Source: JACCXG01 sp963717745 (GTDB lineage Bacteria > Acidobacteriota > Vicinamibacteria > Vicinamibacterales > 2-12-FULL-66-21). From it: DNA of 64,000 bases. Positions 32,808 through 42,075 of the stretch are shown piece by piece (position 1 is the first letter of the stretch; each line of letters starts with the position of its first letter). The stretch is taken from assembly GCA_963717745.1 (NCBI GenBank), contig CAVQXJ010000031.1, forward strand, positions 142,540-206,539. The letters run 5' to 3'. Both the position numbers and the translations under genes were made by a program. Under the pieces are notes generated by a model. It saw only the letters and a list, made by a program, of their open reading frames with translations, did not search any database and was not told the origin of the DNA.

Positions 32808-35381
32808 GGCGACGGCGGCGGCGAACACCAGCGGATCGTGCGGCTGAATGCCGAACAACTGGCTCTCGACGATCCGCACGGCGCCGTAGGCCGTGGCCAC
32901 TCCTGCGAGCGCGCCGAGGACGACGGTCCAGAGGCTCTCGCGCACGGCGAGCCAGCTGACCGATCCGGGTGAGGCCCCGAGCGCCATCCGCAGGCCGATC
33001 TCCGGCGTGCGCTGGATCACCGCGTAGCTCATCAGCCCATAGAGACCGATGCAGGCGAGCAGCACCGCGAATCCACCGAAATAGGACGCGAGCAGCGCGA
33101 GCAGCCGTTCGCGGGCGAAGGAATCCTCGGTCTGCCGCTCGAGCGTGCGAATCCGGAACAGGGTCAGCGCCGGATCGACGCGCGCGACGGCTTCGCGGGT
33201 CCGAGCGATGACGTCCGCAAGCGGACCGGCGAACCGCATCTCGAACGTCGGCACATCCATCGCTCTGCCCACCTGCTGGAAGAGCGGGAAGTACACGACC
33301 TCGCGCGGCACATCGCGGACGTTGGCATATCGGACGTCGCTGACGACGCCGATGACCTCCTTGGCGCCTGGCCCGCGACCGAGACGCTGGCCGATCGGCG
33401 ATCCGTCGAAGTGGCGGGCCATGCGCTGGCTGATGATCGCCACCTTCGGCGATTCAGGCTGATCGCGGGCGTCGAAGTCCCGCCCGGCGATCAGTTTGAT
33501 CCCGAACGTCGAAAAATAGCCGGGTCCCACGTTATTGAATGCGAACCGCACCCGCTGCTCTGGTGCCAGCACCTTGTCGCCAATCTCGGAGACGCCGCTC
33601 ACGTAGTAGCGGTTGTCGCTCACCGGGCGCACCTCGGACACGGTCACGGCCCCCGCGCCTGGCATCGACTGCAGCGCATCGAGAACGGCGTGATACGTCG
33701 CTGCTATCGCGGGACCGGTTTTGCCCGCGAGCCGTGCGTCGACGGAGAACATGAGCACGTTCTCGCGCGTGTAGCCGGGATCCTGTTGCCACAGGTTGGC
33801 GAGCGTTCGCCCGAACAGTCCCGCGGCGACCAGCAGGACCAGCGACAGTCCGACTTGTGCGCCGACCAGTGTCCGATCGAGCAGTCGTCTCTGGCGTCCG
33901 CCTCCGACCTGCCGGCTGCCGGCGAGCCGGACCGCGGACGTGGCGCGAAGCGACGGGATCAGTCCGGCGATCAGACAAACGAGGAACGAGATCGACAGTG
34001 TGAAGACGATCAGCCGGAGGTCGGAGGTCAGCTCGATCGGCGGGCTGTCGAGTGACGGGGTCACGACCGCGAGCAGAGTGCGCGCGCCCCATCCCGCCAT
34101 CGCCAGGCCGAGCGCGCCAGCTGCCCCGGCCAGGACGATGGTTTCGGTGAGCAGCTGCCGCACGATGCGCCAGCGTCCCGCGCCAAGCGCGACGCGGGTG
34201 GCGATCTCGCGTTGACGCGCATCGGCTCGCGACAGCAGGAGCGTGGCGACGTTGAGGCTGGCGAGGAGCAGCACGGCGCCGAGCATGACCATCACGAGAC
34301 TCAGCCAGCGCTCGTACCCGTACCGGAGGTTGCTCAGGGCGCCGCGGGCGCCGCTTTCCAGCCGCAGGTGGTTCTCGCGCGCCATCTTCATCTGCCCCTC
34401 GCTGGCCGCCGCCGCCGTGCTCACCCGGGCGAAGATGGTCTTCAGCTCGCCCTCGGCTTCCGCCAGCGTGACGCCCGGCTTCAGGCGGCCCATCACGTAA
34501 ATCCAGGTTGCGAACGCCGCGTTCCACGGCGGCCCGCCTTCGGCCAGCCGGTCGAGGGCGCGCATCGGGACACTGATGTCGTAGGGACGGCCGACTTCCG
34601 TGCCGGCGAAGCTGGCCGGCTCCACGCCGACGATCGTGAACGGCCGCTGTTGAGCATGCACCGCCGCGCCGATGACGTCGGTCCGCCCACCGAACCGCCG
34701 CTGCCAGTAGCGGTACGACAGCACCGCGGCCTCCGCACCCGGCCGGTCGTCCCCCGCCGCGATCAGCCGGCCCGCCGCCGGCGTCAGCCGAAGGGTCGTG
34801 TAGTAGTCGCCGCTCACGTAGATGCCCTGCGCGATGTCGGGCTCGCCGCGGAAGGTCACGTTGACCCGGTCGAACGTGCTGGTGGCGAAGACGCCGGCGA
34901 GGGTGGTGTTGCTGCGGCGGATCTCCTCGAAGTGGGGATACGGCAACGAGTTGTTGAACCGGCCGTTCGGCCCGCCGAACGACGCGAGCACCATCTGTCC
35001 GGGCTCGGGTACCGGCAGTTTCCGCAGCACGACCGCGTCGAACAGCTGGAAGATCGCGCCGACCGCGCCGATGCCCAGGGCGAGCGAGGCGACCGCGAAC
35101 GCCGTGAACACCGGACTGCGCCGCAGCAACCGGAACGCCTGGCGGAAGTCCTGCGCCCACGCGTCGAAGGCCGCGCCGGCCTTCACATCGCGGATCTCTT
35201 CGACGACTCGATCGACCCGGCCGAATTCGATCGCCGCGGCACGCCGCGCCGCCTGCGGATCGAGGCCACTCCGCTCTTTCTCTTTCACGAGCAAGTCGTA
35301 GGCCGTGCCGACTTCGTCATCGAGCTCGCGACGCACGCGGTCGCGCTGGAGGAGATTGCGGAGGAGGGCTCTTAGCTTCAT
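32718..35381 (-). CDS. ADOP-family ABC-type permease (third in operon)
   Basis: An intact 887-residue ADOP: prefix domain (RRELDDEVGTAYDLLVKEKERSGLDPQAARR), first helix (AVASLALGIGAVGAIFQLF), first MacB core, FtsX helices (LNVATLLLSRADARQREIATRVALGAGRWR), second core and C-terminus RIDPLVALRHE. It is closely related to the adjacent permease at 35412, a recent tandem duplicate. It is the last of three permeases behind the PadR gene at 40749. Whether the three form one complex or act separately is not known. Start at 35381 matches the start of its neighbour's protein. Confidence 0.93.
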   Translation of the reverse strand: MKLRALLRNLLQRDRVRRELDDEVGTAYDLLVKEKERSGLDPQAARRAAAIEFGRVDRVVEEIRDVKAGAAFDAWAQDFRQAFRLLRRSPVFTAFAVASLALGIGAVGAIFQLFDAVVLRKLPVPEPGQMVLASFGGPNGRFNNSLPYPHFEEIRRSNTTLAGVFATSTFDRVNVTFRGEPDIAQGIYVSGDYYTTLRLTPAAGRLIAAGDDRPGAEAAVLSYRYWQRRFGGRTDVIGAAVHAQQRPFTIVGVEPASFAGTEVGRPYDISVPMRALDRLAEGGPPWNAAFATWIYVMGRLKPGVTLAEAEGELKTIFARVSTAAAASEGQMKMARENHLRLESGARGALSNLRYGYERWLSLVMVMLGAVLLLASLNVATLLLSRADARQREIATRVALGAGRWRIVRQLLTETIVLAGAAGALGLAMAGWGARTLLAVVTPSLDSPPIELTSDLRLIVFTLSISFLVCLIAGLIPSLRATSAVRLAGSRQVGGGRQRRLLDRTLVGAQVGLSLVLLVAAGLFGRTLANLWQQDPGYTRENVLMFSVDARLAGKTGPAIAATYHAVLDALQSMPGAGAVTVSEVRPVSDNRYYVSGVSEIGDKVLAPEQRVRFAFNNVGPGYFSTFGIKLIAGRDFDARDQPESPKVAIISQRMARHFDGSPIGQRLGRGPGAKEVIGVVSDVRYANVRDVPREVVYFPLFQQVGRAMDVPTFEMRFAGPLADVIARTREAVARVDPALTLFRIRTLERQTEDSFARERLLALLASYFGGFAVLLACIGLYGLMSYAVIQRTPEIGLRMALGASPGSVSWLAVRESLWTVVLGALAGVATAYGAVRIVESQLFGIQPHDPLVFAAAVALLVGMAMAAAFFPARRASRIDPLVALRHE

Positions 35382-35411
35382 GGTGATCTCTGTTGGCAAG
35401 ACCGGTGGGGA

Positions 35412-38069
35412 TCATTCGTGTCGCAAGGCCACTAGCGGATCGATTCGGGTGGCGCGGCGCGCGGGGAAGAAGGCGGCGGCCATGGCCAGCGTCAGCAGCA
35501 GGGCGGTGGCGGCGGCGAAGACGGCGGGGTCGCGCGGCTCGACTCCGAACAGCTGGCTCTGAACGGTCCGGACGACGGCATAGGATCCCAGCATGCCGGC
35601 CAGCGCGCCCGCCAGGACGGTCCACGCGCTTTCGCGCACCGCCAGCCAGCGGACCGAGCCGGGCGTCGCGCCGAGCGCCATGCGCAGGCCGATTTCCGCG
35701 GTGCGCTGCGTGACGGCATAACTCATCAAGCCGTAGAGGCCGATGCATGCCAGCAGGACAGCGAACCCGCCGAAGTAAGTGGCGAGCAGGGCGAGCAGCC
35801 GCTCGCGGGCGAAGGAGTCCTCGGTCTGGCGATCGAGCGTCCTCACCCGAAACAGCGTGAGCGCCGGATCGACACGCGCGACAGCTTCACGGATCGGAGC
35901 GACGAGGTCCGATGCCGGACCCGCGACCCGCACTTCGAAGGTCGGCGAGTACCACAGGTCCTTGCCCTGCTGCTGGAAGATCGGGTTGTAGACGACCTCA
36001 CGCGGCTGATCGCGGACGTTGCCGTACCGGGTGTCGCCGACGACCCCCACGACCTCCGCACTGCCGAGCCGCTGCCCGAGCGGCGATCCCGCGAAGTGGC
36101 GGGCCATGCGCTCGCTGATGATCACGACTCGCGGGGAAGCCGGCCGATCCCGATCGTCGAAGTCCCGTCCGGCGATCAGCGGTATTCCCAGAGTGGAAAA
36201 GTAGCCGGCCGCGACGTTGTTATACGCGACTCGCACGCCCTGCTCGCGTGGCAGCGCCTTGTCGCCGATCTGGCTGAACGAGTCGACGAAGTAGTAGTTG
36301 TCGGTCACCGGGCGGACCGCCGACACGGTGGCCGACTGCGCGCCAGGCAGCGTCTTCAGCGCTTCGAGGACGGCGCGGTGGGTCGCCGACACCGCGTCGC
36401 CGGTCTTGCCGGCGAGCCGCGGATCGATCGAGAACATCAGGACGTTCTGGCGCGCGTAGCCGGGATTCTGCGACCACAGATTCTCCAGCGTCCGGACGAA
36501 CAGCCCCGCGGCAACGAGCAGCACGAGCGATAGTGCGACTTGCGCCGCGACCAGGCCGCGGTCGAGCAGCCGCCGCTGCCGCCCGCCGCCGACCTGCCGG
36601 CTGGCGGCGAGCCGACTCGACGACGTGGCGCGCAGCGAGGGCAGCAGGCCCGCGATCAGGCAGACGGCGAACGCCACCGACAACGTGAAGACCGCGAGCC
36701 GCCAATCGGGCACCAGCTCGATCGGCGGACGGTCGGCCGAGGGTGTGACGACCGCGAGCAGGGTCCGTCCGCCCCAGGCGGCCACCGCAAAGGCCACCAT
36801 ACCAGCCGCGGCGGCCAGCACCACCGTCTCGGTGAGCAGCTGCCGGACCAGGCGCCACCGGCCGGCGCCAAGCGCGATCCGCGTCGCGAACTCGCGCTGC
36901 CTCGCATCCGAGCGCGACAGCAGCAGCGTCGCCACGTTGAGGCTGGCCAGGAGCAGCACGGCGCCAAGCATGGACATCAGGAGACGCAGCCACCGCTCGT
37001 AGAGCTCGCGGAGATCGCTCGCGTTGCCGCGCGCGCCGCTCTCGAGCCGCAACCAGCTCTCACGCGCCCGTTTCAGCTGCGCCGGGCTCGCGGATGCCGC
37101 GGTGGTGACCTGGGCGAAAATCGTCTTCATCTCCTGCTCGGCCTGGACCAGACTGACGCCTGGCTTCAGCCGCGCCATCATGTAAATCCAGTGCGCGGAT
37201 GCGGCGTTCCACAGCGGCGTTCCCTCGGCCAAGGCTTCGCGCGCCCGCATCGGCACGCCGATGTCGTACGGCCGCCCCACTTCAGTGCCGGCGAATGCTG
37301 CCGGCTCGACGCCGACGATCGTGAACGGGATGCCATTCAAGGTCGCGGCTGCGCCGATCACGTCATGCCGCCCTCCGAAGCGCCGCTGCCAGTACCGGTG
37401 CCCCAGCACCGCGACCGCGACGCCGGAGCGGTCGTCGTTCGCGTCGAGCAGCCGGCCCGCGGCCGGCGCCAGGCGCAGGGTGGTGTAGTAATCGCCAGTG
37501 ACGTAGATGCCCTCCGCGATGTCCGGCTCGCCGCGGAAGGCGACGCTGACGCGGCCGAACGGGTTGGTCGCAAACACACCCGCGAGCGTGGTGTTGCGAC
37601 GCCTGATTGCCTCGAACTGCGGAAAAGGGAGGGAATAGTTGAAGCGGTCGTTCGGGCCGCCGTACGACGCCACCACCATCTGACTCGGCTCCGGCACCGG
37701 CAGTGTGCGCAGCACGAGCGCGTCGAACAACTGGAAGATTGCGCCGATCGCGCCGATGCCCAGCGCCAGCGAGACCACCGCAAAGATCGTGAACACCGGA
37801 CTCCGCCGCAGCCGCCGGAACGCGTGACGGAAGTCCTGCGACCACGCGTCGAACGCGGCGCCGGCCTTCGCGTCGCGGATCTCTTCGACCACGCGATCGA
37901 TCCTGCCGAATTCGAGCCGCGCGGCGCGGCGCGCCGCCTTGGGATCGAGACCGCGCCGCTCGTTCTCTTTCACGAGCAGATCGAAGGCGGTACCGACTTC
38001 GTCATCCAGTTCCCGCGTCACGCGGCCGCGATGAACAAGGTTGCGGAGCAGGGCTTTCAGCTTCTGCAT
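35412..38069 (-). CDS. ADOP-family ABC-type permease (second in operon)
   Basis: An intact 885-residue ADOP, highly similar over its whole length to the permease at 32718 (shared blocks include RELDDEVGTA, ALFVLRTLPVPEPSQM-like loop, GTEVGRPYDI and EDSFARERLLALLA). Its first codon lies 2 bases after the stop of the preceding permease (38072). Lengths, helices and cores are standard for the family. The pair with 32718 is best explained by gene duplication within this operon. Confidence 0.94.
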   Translation of the reverse strand: MQKLKALLRNLVHRGRVTRELDDEVGTAFDLLVKENERRGLDPKAARRAARLEFGRIDRVVEEIRDAKAGAAFDAWSQDFRHAFRRLRRSPVFTIFAVVSLALGIGAIGAIFQLFDALVLRTLPVPEPSQMVVASYGGPNDRFNYSLPFPQFEAIRRRNTTLAGVFATNPFGRVSVAFRGEPDIAEGIYVTGDYYTTLRLAPAAGRLLDANDDRSGVAVAVLGHRYWQRRFGGRHDVIGAAATLNGIPFTIVGVEPAAFAGTEVGRPYDIGVPMRAREALAEGTPLWNAASAHWIYMMARLKPGVSLVQAEQEMKTIFAQVTTAASASPAQLKRARESWLRLESGARGNASDLRELYERWLRLLMSMLGAVLLLASLNVATLLLSRSDARQREFATRIALGAGRWRLVRQLLTETVVLAAAAGMVAFAVAAWGGRTLLAVVTPSADRPPIELVPDWRLAVFTLSVAFAVCLIAGLLPSLRATSSSRLAASRQVGGGRQRRLLDRGLVAAQVALSLVLLVAAGLFVRTLENLWSQNPGYARQNVLMFSIDPRLAGKTGDAVSATHRAVLEALKTLPGAQSATVSAVRPVTDNYYFVDSFSQIGDKALPREQGVRVAYNNVAAGYFSTLGIPLIAGRDFDDRDRPASPRVVIISERMARHFAGSPLGQRLGSAEVVGVVGDTRYGNVRDQPREVVYNPIFQQQGKDLWYSPTFEVRVAGPASDLVAPIREAVARVDPALTLFRVRTLDRQTEDSFARERLLALLATYFGGFAVLLACIGLYGLMSYAVTQRTAEIGLRMALGATPGSVRWLAVRESAWTVLAGALAGMLGSYAVVRTVQSQLFGVEPRDPAVFAAATALLLTLAMAAAFFPARRATRIDPLVALRHE

Positions 38070-38071
38070 CG

Positions 38072-40735
38072 CTACTCCTGTCGCAACGCGGCGAGCGGCT
38101 CGACTCTCGACGCGCGCCAGGCCGGGACGGCGGCGGCGAGCAGGCCGACGGCGAAGAGACACAGGACCGAGCCGGCCAGGATCGCGGGATCGGTCGGCGT
38201 GACGTCGAACAGAACAGCGGTCAAGGTGCGCGACAGCAGCACGGCCGCGGGCACGCCGAGTGCCGCGCCGGCCGCGACCAGCAGGGTCGACTCCTGCAGC
38301 ACGCCGCGCAGCACCTCGTGGCGGGATGCGCCCAGCGCCAGGCGCAGTCCGATCTCGGCCGTCCGCCGGGCCACCCAGTAGCCGAGCACGCCGTAGAGAC
38401 CGACGGCCGCGAGCGCCAGGGCGATCACCGCGAACGCGGCGAGCAGACGACCGACCAGCCGTTCGGCGACGAGAGACCGATCGATTTGATCGGCGAGCAC
38501 CGTTGCCTCGCCCAACCGCACGTGTGGTGCGATCGCATGCACCTCGCGCCGCACCGCCGCCGCCAGAGCCATGGGATCGCCGTGCGTCCCGACTGTCAAG
38601 GCCAGCCCGATCTGGTCGGCGGCCTTCGGCGCATACGTGTAGACGGTCGGCATGTCCCGCTCGCGCAGCGTCATGTATTTGGCGTTGACGGCGATCCCGA
38701 CGATTTCGCTGCCGGTGCCGCGTCCGAGCGCAATGCGCTGTCCGATCGGATCCTGGCCGGCGAAGAAACGCTCCGCCAACGCTTCGTTGACGATGGCGAC
38801 GGGTGTGGCGCCGCTTCCGTCCTCGCGGCGGAAGTCGCGGCCGCGCCGCAATGCCGTGCCCATCGCGCTCAGGTAGCCCTCGGAGACGCCGTTGACGTAG
38901 ACCGTGACCGGCGGGTCGGACCGCCCTTCGACGCTCATCGAGAGGTCGACTCCACCGCCGGAGATCGGTGTGATCATCGACACCCCGGCGGCGCGTACGC
39001 CAGGGACGGCACGCACGCGATCGAGCACATCGCGGTAGTACTGGACCATCCGTTCGCCGGCATAGCCGGCACGGTCGTGACCGAGCGACATCATCAGAAC
39101 GTGGTGCCGGTCGAAGCCGGCGTCGAACGTCCGCATCCTGTGCAGGCTGGTGAGGATCAGTGCCGCGCCCATCAGCAGCAGCAACGAGAGCGCCACCTGC
39201 GTCGCAATCAGCGCCCGGCTCCAGCGCGCCGACCCGCGCGCGATCGACAGCGTCCGCGGGCTGGCGTCGAAATCGGCGCCGATGTCTCCGCGTGCGGTGC
39301 GCAGGGCCGGAAGCAGCCCGGCAAGGATTGAGGCCCCAACCGCCACCACGATCGTGAACAGCAGGAGGCGGCCGTCGGGGGCGACGCGGAGTGTGACCGG
39401 TGTCGGGCCGTCCGAGACCAGTCGCAGCAGCAATGGCGCGCCCACCAGCGACAAGGCGAAGCCGGCCGCACCTCCGGCGAGTCCGAGTAGCGCCGATTCG
39501 GTCAGCATCTGCCGGATCAGCCGGCCGCGGCTGGCGCCGATCGCCACGCGCAGCGCCATCTCCCGTCGCCGGCCGACGCCCCGGGCGAGCAGCAGGTTGA
39601 CGACATTGGTCGCCGCGATCAGGAGAACGAAGGTGACGGCGATCATCAACAGGAGGAGCGGCCGGGAGAACCGCCGTCGGAGGTCCGAGAGCCCGGCTCG
39701 GGCGGATTCCAGTTCGATGCGCTGCGATTGGTAGGTCTTCCGCGAGGCGGGATCCGCAATGGTGCGGCCGTACTCGTCCACGAACCCGGCGAAGACCGGC
39801 GCGAGATTGGCCTGCGCGGCGGGCAGCGTCCCGCCCGGCTTCAGCCGTCCGATGATCGCCAGCCAGTTGAAATCGCCTCGTTTCAGCCAGCTCTGACGCC
39901 GGATCGAGGGTTCGCTGGACATCGGAATGTAGAAATCCGCGGGCCGTCCCACGACCGGGTCGTCGAACGCTTCGGGGAGCACGCCGACGATGGTGAAGGA
40001 GGCGCGGTCGACGGCCAGGGATTGACCGATGACACTCGCCACGGCGCCGAACTGACGCTGCCAGAAGCCGTGACTGAGCACGGCGACGGTCGTGCCAGGG
40101 GCCGCATCGCCCGGGACGATCACCCGTCCGACCTGCGCCGGCACCTGCAGGGTGTCGAAGAAGTTCTCCGACACCACGCGGCCGACCGGCACCGGCGTGG
40201 TGTCGATCCGCGCTTCGACGAGACTCCTCGAGATCGCCACCGTGCCGCTGAAGGCGTTGTTGCCGTCGCGCAGCCGCTCGTAGATCGGGTAGGAGAAGCT
40301 GCCGCCGCGGCCGTACTGGGTGATCCGGCCGATCTCGACCAGCTGCTCGGGGTCGCCGACGCGAAGATCGCGCAGCATCAGGGCGTTGACCAGCGTGAAG
40401 ATGGTGGTGGTCGCGCCGATGCCGAGCGCGAGCGAGACGATCGCGGTGATCGCGAACAGCGGCGCCCGCGCGAGCAGACGCACGCCGAACCGAACATCGC
40501 GAGCAATGTCGTCGAGGGTCGCGCCGGCGCGGACCTCGCGCACCTGCGCCGCGACCGCGGCGGGCCGTCCGAACTGGAGAGTGGCCAGACGCCGGGCGCG
40601 ATCGGGATCGACGCCGCGGCGGATCTGTTCGGCGACCGCGAGATCGAACGCGGTCCCGACTTCCTCGTCGAGATCGCGGTCGGCGCGGCGGCGGTGCACC
40701 GTGTTACGCCACAGACTGCGGAGCCGGGACCACAT
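38072..40735 (-). CDS. ADOP-family ABC-type permease (first in operon)
   Basis: An intact 887-residue ADOP more distant from the other two in the operon: prefix DRDLDEEVGTAFDLAVAEQIRRGVD, first helix AIVSLALGIGATTTIFTLV, FtsX block NVVNLLLARGVGRRREMALRVAIGASRGRL, C-terminus SRVEPLAALRQE. It starts 13 bases after the PadR stop with a GGAG site. It and its followers would be produced together and controlled by PadR. Confidence 0.94.
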   Translation of the reverse strand: MWSRLRSLWRNTVHRRRADRDLDEEVGTAFDLAVAEQIRRGVDPDRARRLATLQFGRPAAVAAQVREVRAGATLDDIARDVRFGVRLLARAPLFAITAIVSLALGIGATTTIFTLVNALMLRDLRVGDPEQLVEIGRITQYGRGGSFSYPIYERLRDGNNAFSGTVAISRSLVEARIDTTPVPVGRVVSENFFDTLQVPAQVGRVIVPGDAAPGTTVAVLSHGFWQRQFGAVASVIGQSLAVDRASFTIVGVLPEAFDDPVVGRPADFYIPMSSEPSIRRQSWLKRGDFNWLAIIGRLKPGGTLPAAQANLAPVFAGFVDEYGRTIADPASRKTYQSQRIELESARAGLSDLRRRFSRPLLLLMIAVTFVLLIAATNVVNLLLARGVGRRREMALRVAIGASRGRLIRQMLTESALLGLAGGAAGFALSLVGAPLLLRLVSDGPTPVTLRVAPDGRLLLFTIVVAVGASILAGLLPALRTARGDIGADFDASPRTLSIARGSARWSRALIATQVALSLLLLMGAALILTSLHRMRTFDAGFDRHHVLMMSLGHDRAGYAGERMVQYYRDVLDRVRAVPGVRAAGVSMITPISGGGVDLSMSVEGRSDPPVTVYVNGVSEGYLSAMGTALRRGRDFRREDGSGATPVAIVNEALAERFFAGQDPIGQRIALGRGTGSEIVGIAVNAKYMTLRERDMPTVYTYAPKAADQIGLALTVGTHGDPMALAAAVRREVHAIAPHVRLGEATVLADQIDRSLVAERLVGRLLAAFAVIALALAAVGLYGVLGYWVARRTAEIGLRLALGASRHEVLRGVLQESTLLVAAGAALGVPAAVLLSRTLTAVLFDVTPTDPAILAGSVLCLFAVGLLAAAVPAWRASRVEPLAALRQE

Positions 40736-40748
40736 GGGCGGTCTCCGT

Positions 40749-41078
40749 TCAGCCTTCGAGCGCGCGCGCGATGGCGAGCGCGATCCGGTTCCACTGGGCG
40801 GTTTCCTCGCCCAGCTGCTTCTTGCCGGTCCGCGTCAGCTTGTAGTACTTGGCCCGGCGGTTGTTCTCGGAAGGCTGCCAATCGGCTTCGAGCCACCCGG
40901 CTTCTTCGAGCCGGTGCAGGGCGGGAAACAGCGAGCCGGGCTGGACCACGAAGGTGCCACCCGTCAGCTGTTCGACCCGGCGCGACACGCCGAGCCCGTG
41001 CAATTCACCGGTGCTGAGGGCCTTGAGGATGAGGAGATCGAGGGTGCCCTGGAGAAGGGTCGCCCGGCGGTCGGCCAT
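40749..41078 (-). CDS. PadR-family transcriptional regulator
   Basis: A 109-residue PadR protein: LLQGTLDLLILKAL, HGLGVSRRVEQLTGGTF, QPGSLFPALHRLEEAGWLEADW, SENNRRAKYYKLT. It heads a four-gene operon with three ADOP permeases. The ribosome site AAGGAGC is at 41084-41089 and a 15-base perfect palindrome is just upstream, so autoregulation is likely. Confidence 0.95.
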   Translation of the reverse strand: MADRRATLLQGTLDLLILKALSTGELHGLGVSRRVEQLTGGTFVVQPGSLFPALHRLEEAGWLEADWQPSENNRRAKYYKLTRTGKKQLGEETAQWNRIALAIARALEG

Positions 41079-41091
41079 GCGCAGCTCCTTG

Positions 41092-41145
41092 TATCGACGC
41101 TCGATATGAGAAGCTCAGTGTCACGGTTCTCCTATCGAATGTCAA
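41092..41145 (-). promoter_or_regulatory. PadR promoter and operator
   Basis: TATCGA-CGC-TCGATA (41092-41106) is a perfect dyad 14 bases from the start codon. Further upstream on the minus strand a consensus TTGACA (41145-41140) begins a probable promoter, with only a weak GACACT at the -10 position 17 bases on. The similar ATTGACATTCGATA sequence around the -35 may be a second half-site. Confidence 0.55.
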
Positions 41146-41160
41146 TAGGGGGACTGACCC

Positions 41161-41192
41161 GCCTTCGCCAAGGCTACGGCGGGCAAGCGCGG
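41161..41192. repeat. CCTTCGCCAAGGCTACGG palindromic unit
   Basis: CCGCCTTCGCC-AA-GGCTACGGCGG can fold on itself; it is followed by GGCAAGCGCGG. Variants are at 8952, 12848 and, reversed, 41484-41515. It is a recurrent spacer unit, not part of a gene. Confidence 0.65.
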
Positions 41193-41216
41193 CCGGGGGA
41201 TCAGGCCGAATGGCTC

Positions 41217-41436
41217 TCAGTGCCCCTTGTGCAAATCCGACGGCACCGCGTCCTCATCGAGCGACGACATGCCGGGATCGGCGGCGGCGCCGTGCGCGCC
41301 GCCGGGGTGCAGGCGCGGGTCGCTTGGCTGGCCATCCTTCTCCTCGGCCTGGGCCTGCGTTTCGGGTGCCTTGGTCGACGAATAGTCGGTCGCGTCCGAC
41401 GGTCCCCGCCTTGGGTTCCTTGGTGTCGTTGGCCAC
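41217..41436 (-). CDS. Small acidic, probably disordered protein (one frameshift)
   Basis: A GTG at 41436 preceded by GGGGGAG (6-base spacing) starts VANDTKEPKAGT; after a single inserted base near 41400 the reading continues SDATDYSSTKAPETQAQAEE and on to MSSLDEDAVPSDLHKGH and a TGA at 41217-41219. The product would be about 72 residues, rich in Asp, Glu, Ala, Pro, Gly and Gln and without hydrophobic core, so likely disordered. Function and family are unknown. The strong ribosome site and natural composition in the repaired frame support a real gene. Confidence 0.5.
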
Positions 41437-41531
41437 GATGTCTCCCCCGGATGTCTTGCTGTTAGTCTTCCCGAGCCGCGCTTGCCCGCCGTAGCGCGGA
41501 GCGCGAAGGTGCGGGCCGCGAAGCCCCCTGG

Positions 41532-41795
41532 TTATCGACTCGGGACGATCGCCTCGACATACGCCGAGACCAGGCCGGGCAGATCGTCGGCCGGGCCGTA
41601 GAGCGTGAACACCTTTTTGAATCGCGGACCCGTGATCGCGAGATCCCACCCCTGGCCCGACTGCGACTGGAACAGTGAGAAGCGCCACGCCTCGAACGAC
41701 GGGCGCGCTTTTTTGACGACGTCGCGGATGGCCTCCTGCAGGCGGGTCCGGAGCGCTGGGTCGCCCAGTTGGGGACAGGTCACCGTCACGGGCAT
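41532..41795 (-). CDS. Small conserved-looking protein of unknown function
   Basis: An 87-residue soluble protein with an alternating pattern of beta strands and helices (MPVTVTCPQLGDPALRTRLQ ... WRFSLFQSQSGQGWDLAITGP ... KKVFTLYGPADDLPGLVSAYVEAIV). It has no signal or membrane segment and no motif I recognise. Natural composition and a clear N- and C-terminus make it likely real. It probably shares a transcript with the small acidic protein downstream, though a palindromic unit (41484-41515) lies between them. Confidence 0.6.
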   Translation of the reverse strand: MPVTVTCPQLGDPALRTRLQEAIRDVVKKARPSFEAWRFSLFQSQSGQGWDLAITGPRFKKVFTLYGPADDLPGLVSAYVEAIVPSR

Positions 41796-41952
41796 GCGGG
41801 TCGCCCCTGCGCACCCGGCGTCATTCCGCTCGACCGGGCTCTCGACTGGCTGCCGACGTCATCGTTTTGTTACCGTAGCGCGACCGGCGGGCCGGTTCAA
41901 GCTAGGCCGTTTAGAGGCTCCGCCTGGCAAGGACTCTCTGGCTCCGCGTGTC

Positions 41953-42032
41953 AAGGGAGAAGGGAGAAGGGAGAAGGGAGAATCTCCGACTCCCGTCGGA
42001 CCACGGGACCACGGAGCACGGCCCACGGGCCG
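41953..42032. repeat. AAGGGAG heptamers followed by CGGNNCA heptamers
   Basis: AAGGGAG is repeated four times in exact register (41953-41980), then AATCTCC, then CGGACCA, CGGGACCA, CGGAGCA, CGGCCCA and CGGGCCG (41997-42032, one unit of 8). A two-unit version of AAGGGAG lies at 3701-3714. The remainder of the 41796-42075 spacer shows no gene. Confidence 0.8.
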
Positions 42033-42075
42033 GCCGTGCTTGCCGTGCGCGGCTGATGTCCGTAAGCTCCTCCTT

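Noticed and set aside
36540..38381. Plus-strand open frame of 613 codons in the ADOP cluster
   Set aside because: Antisense shadow of two intact permeases with Arg/His/Gln-rich composition.
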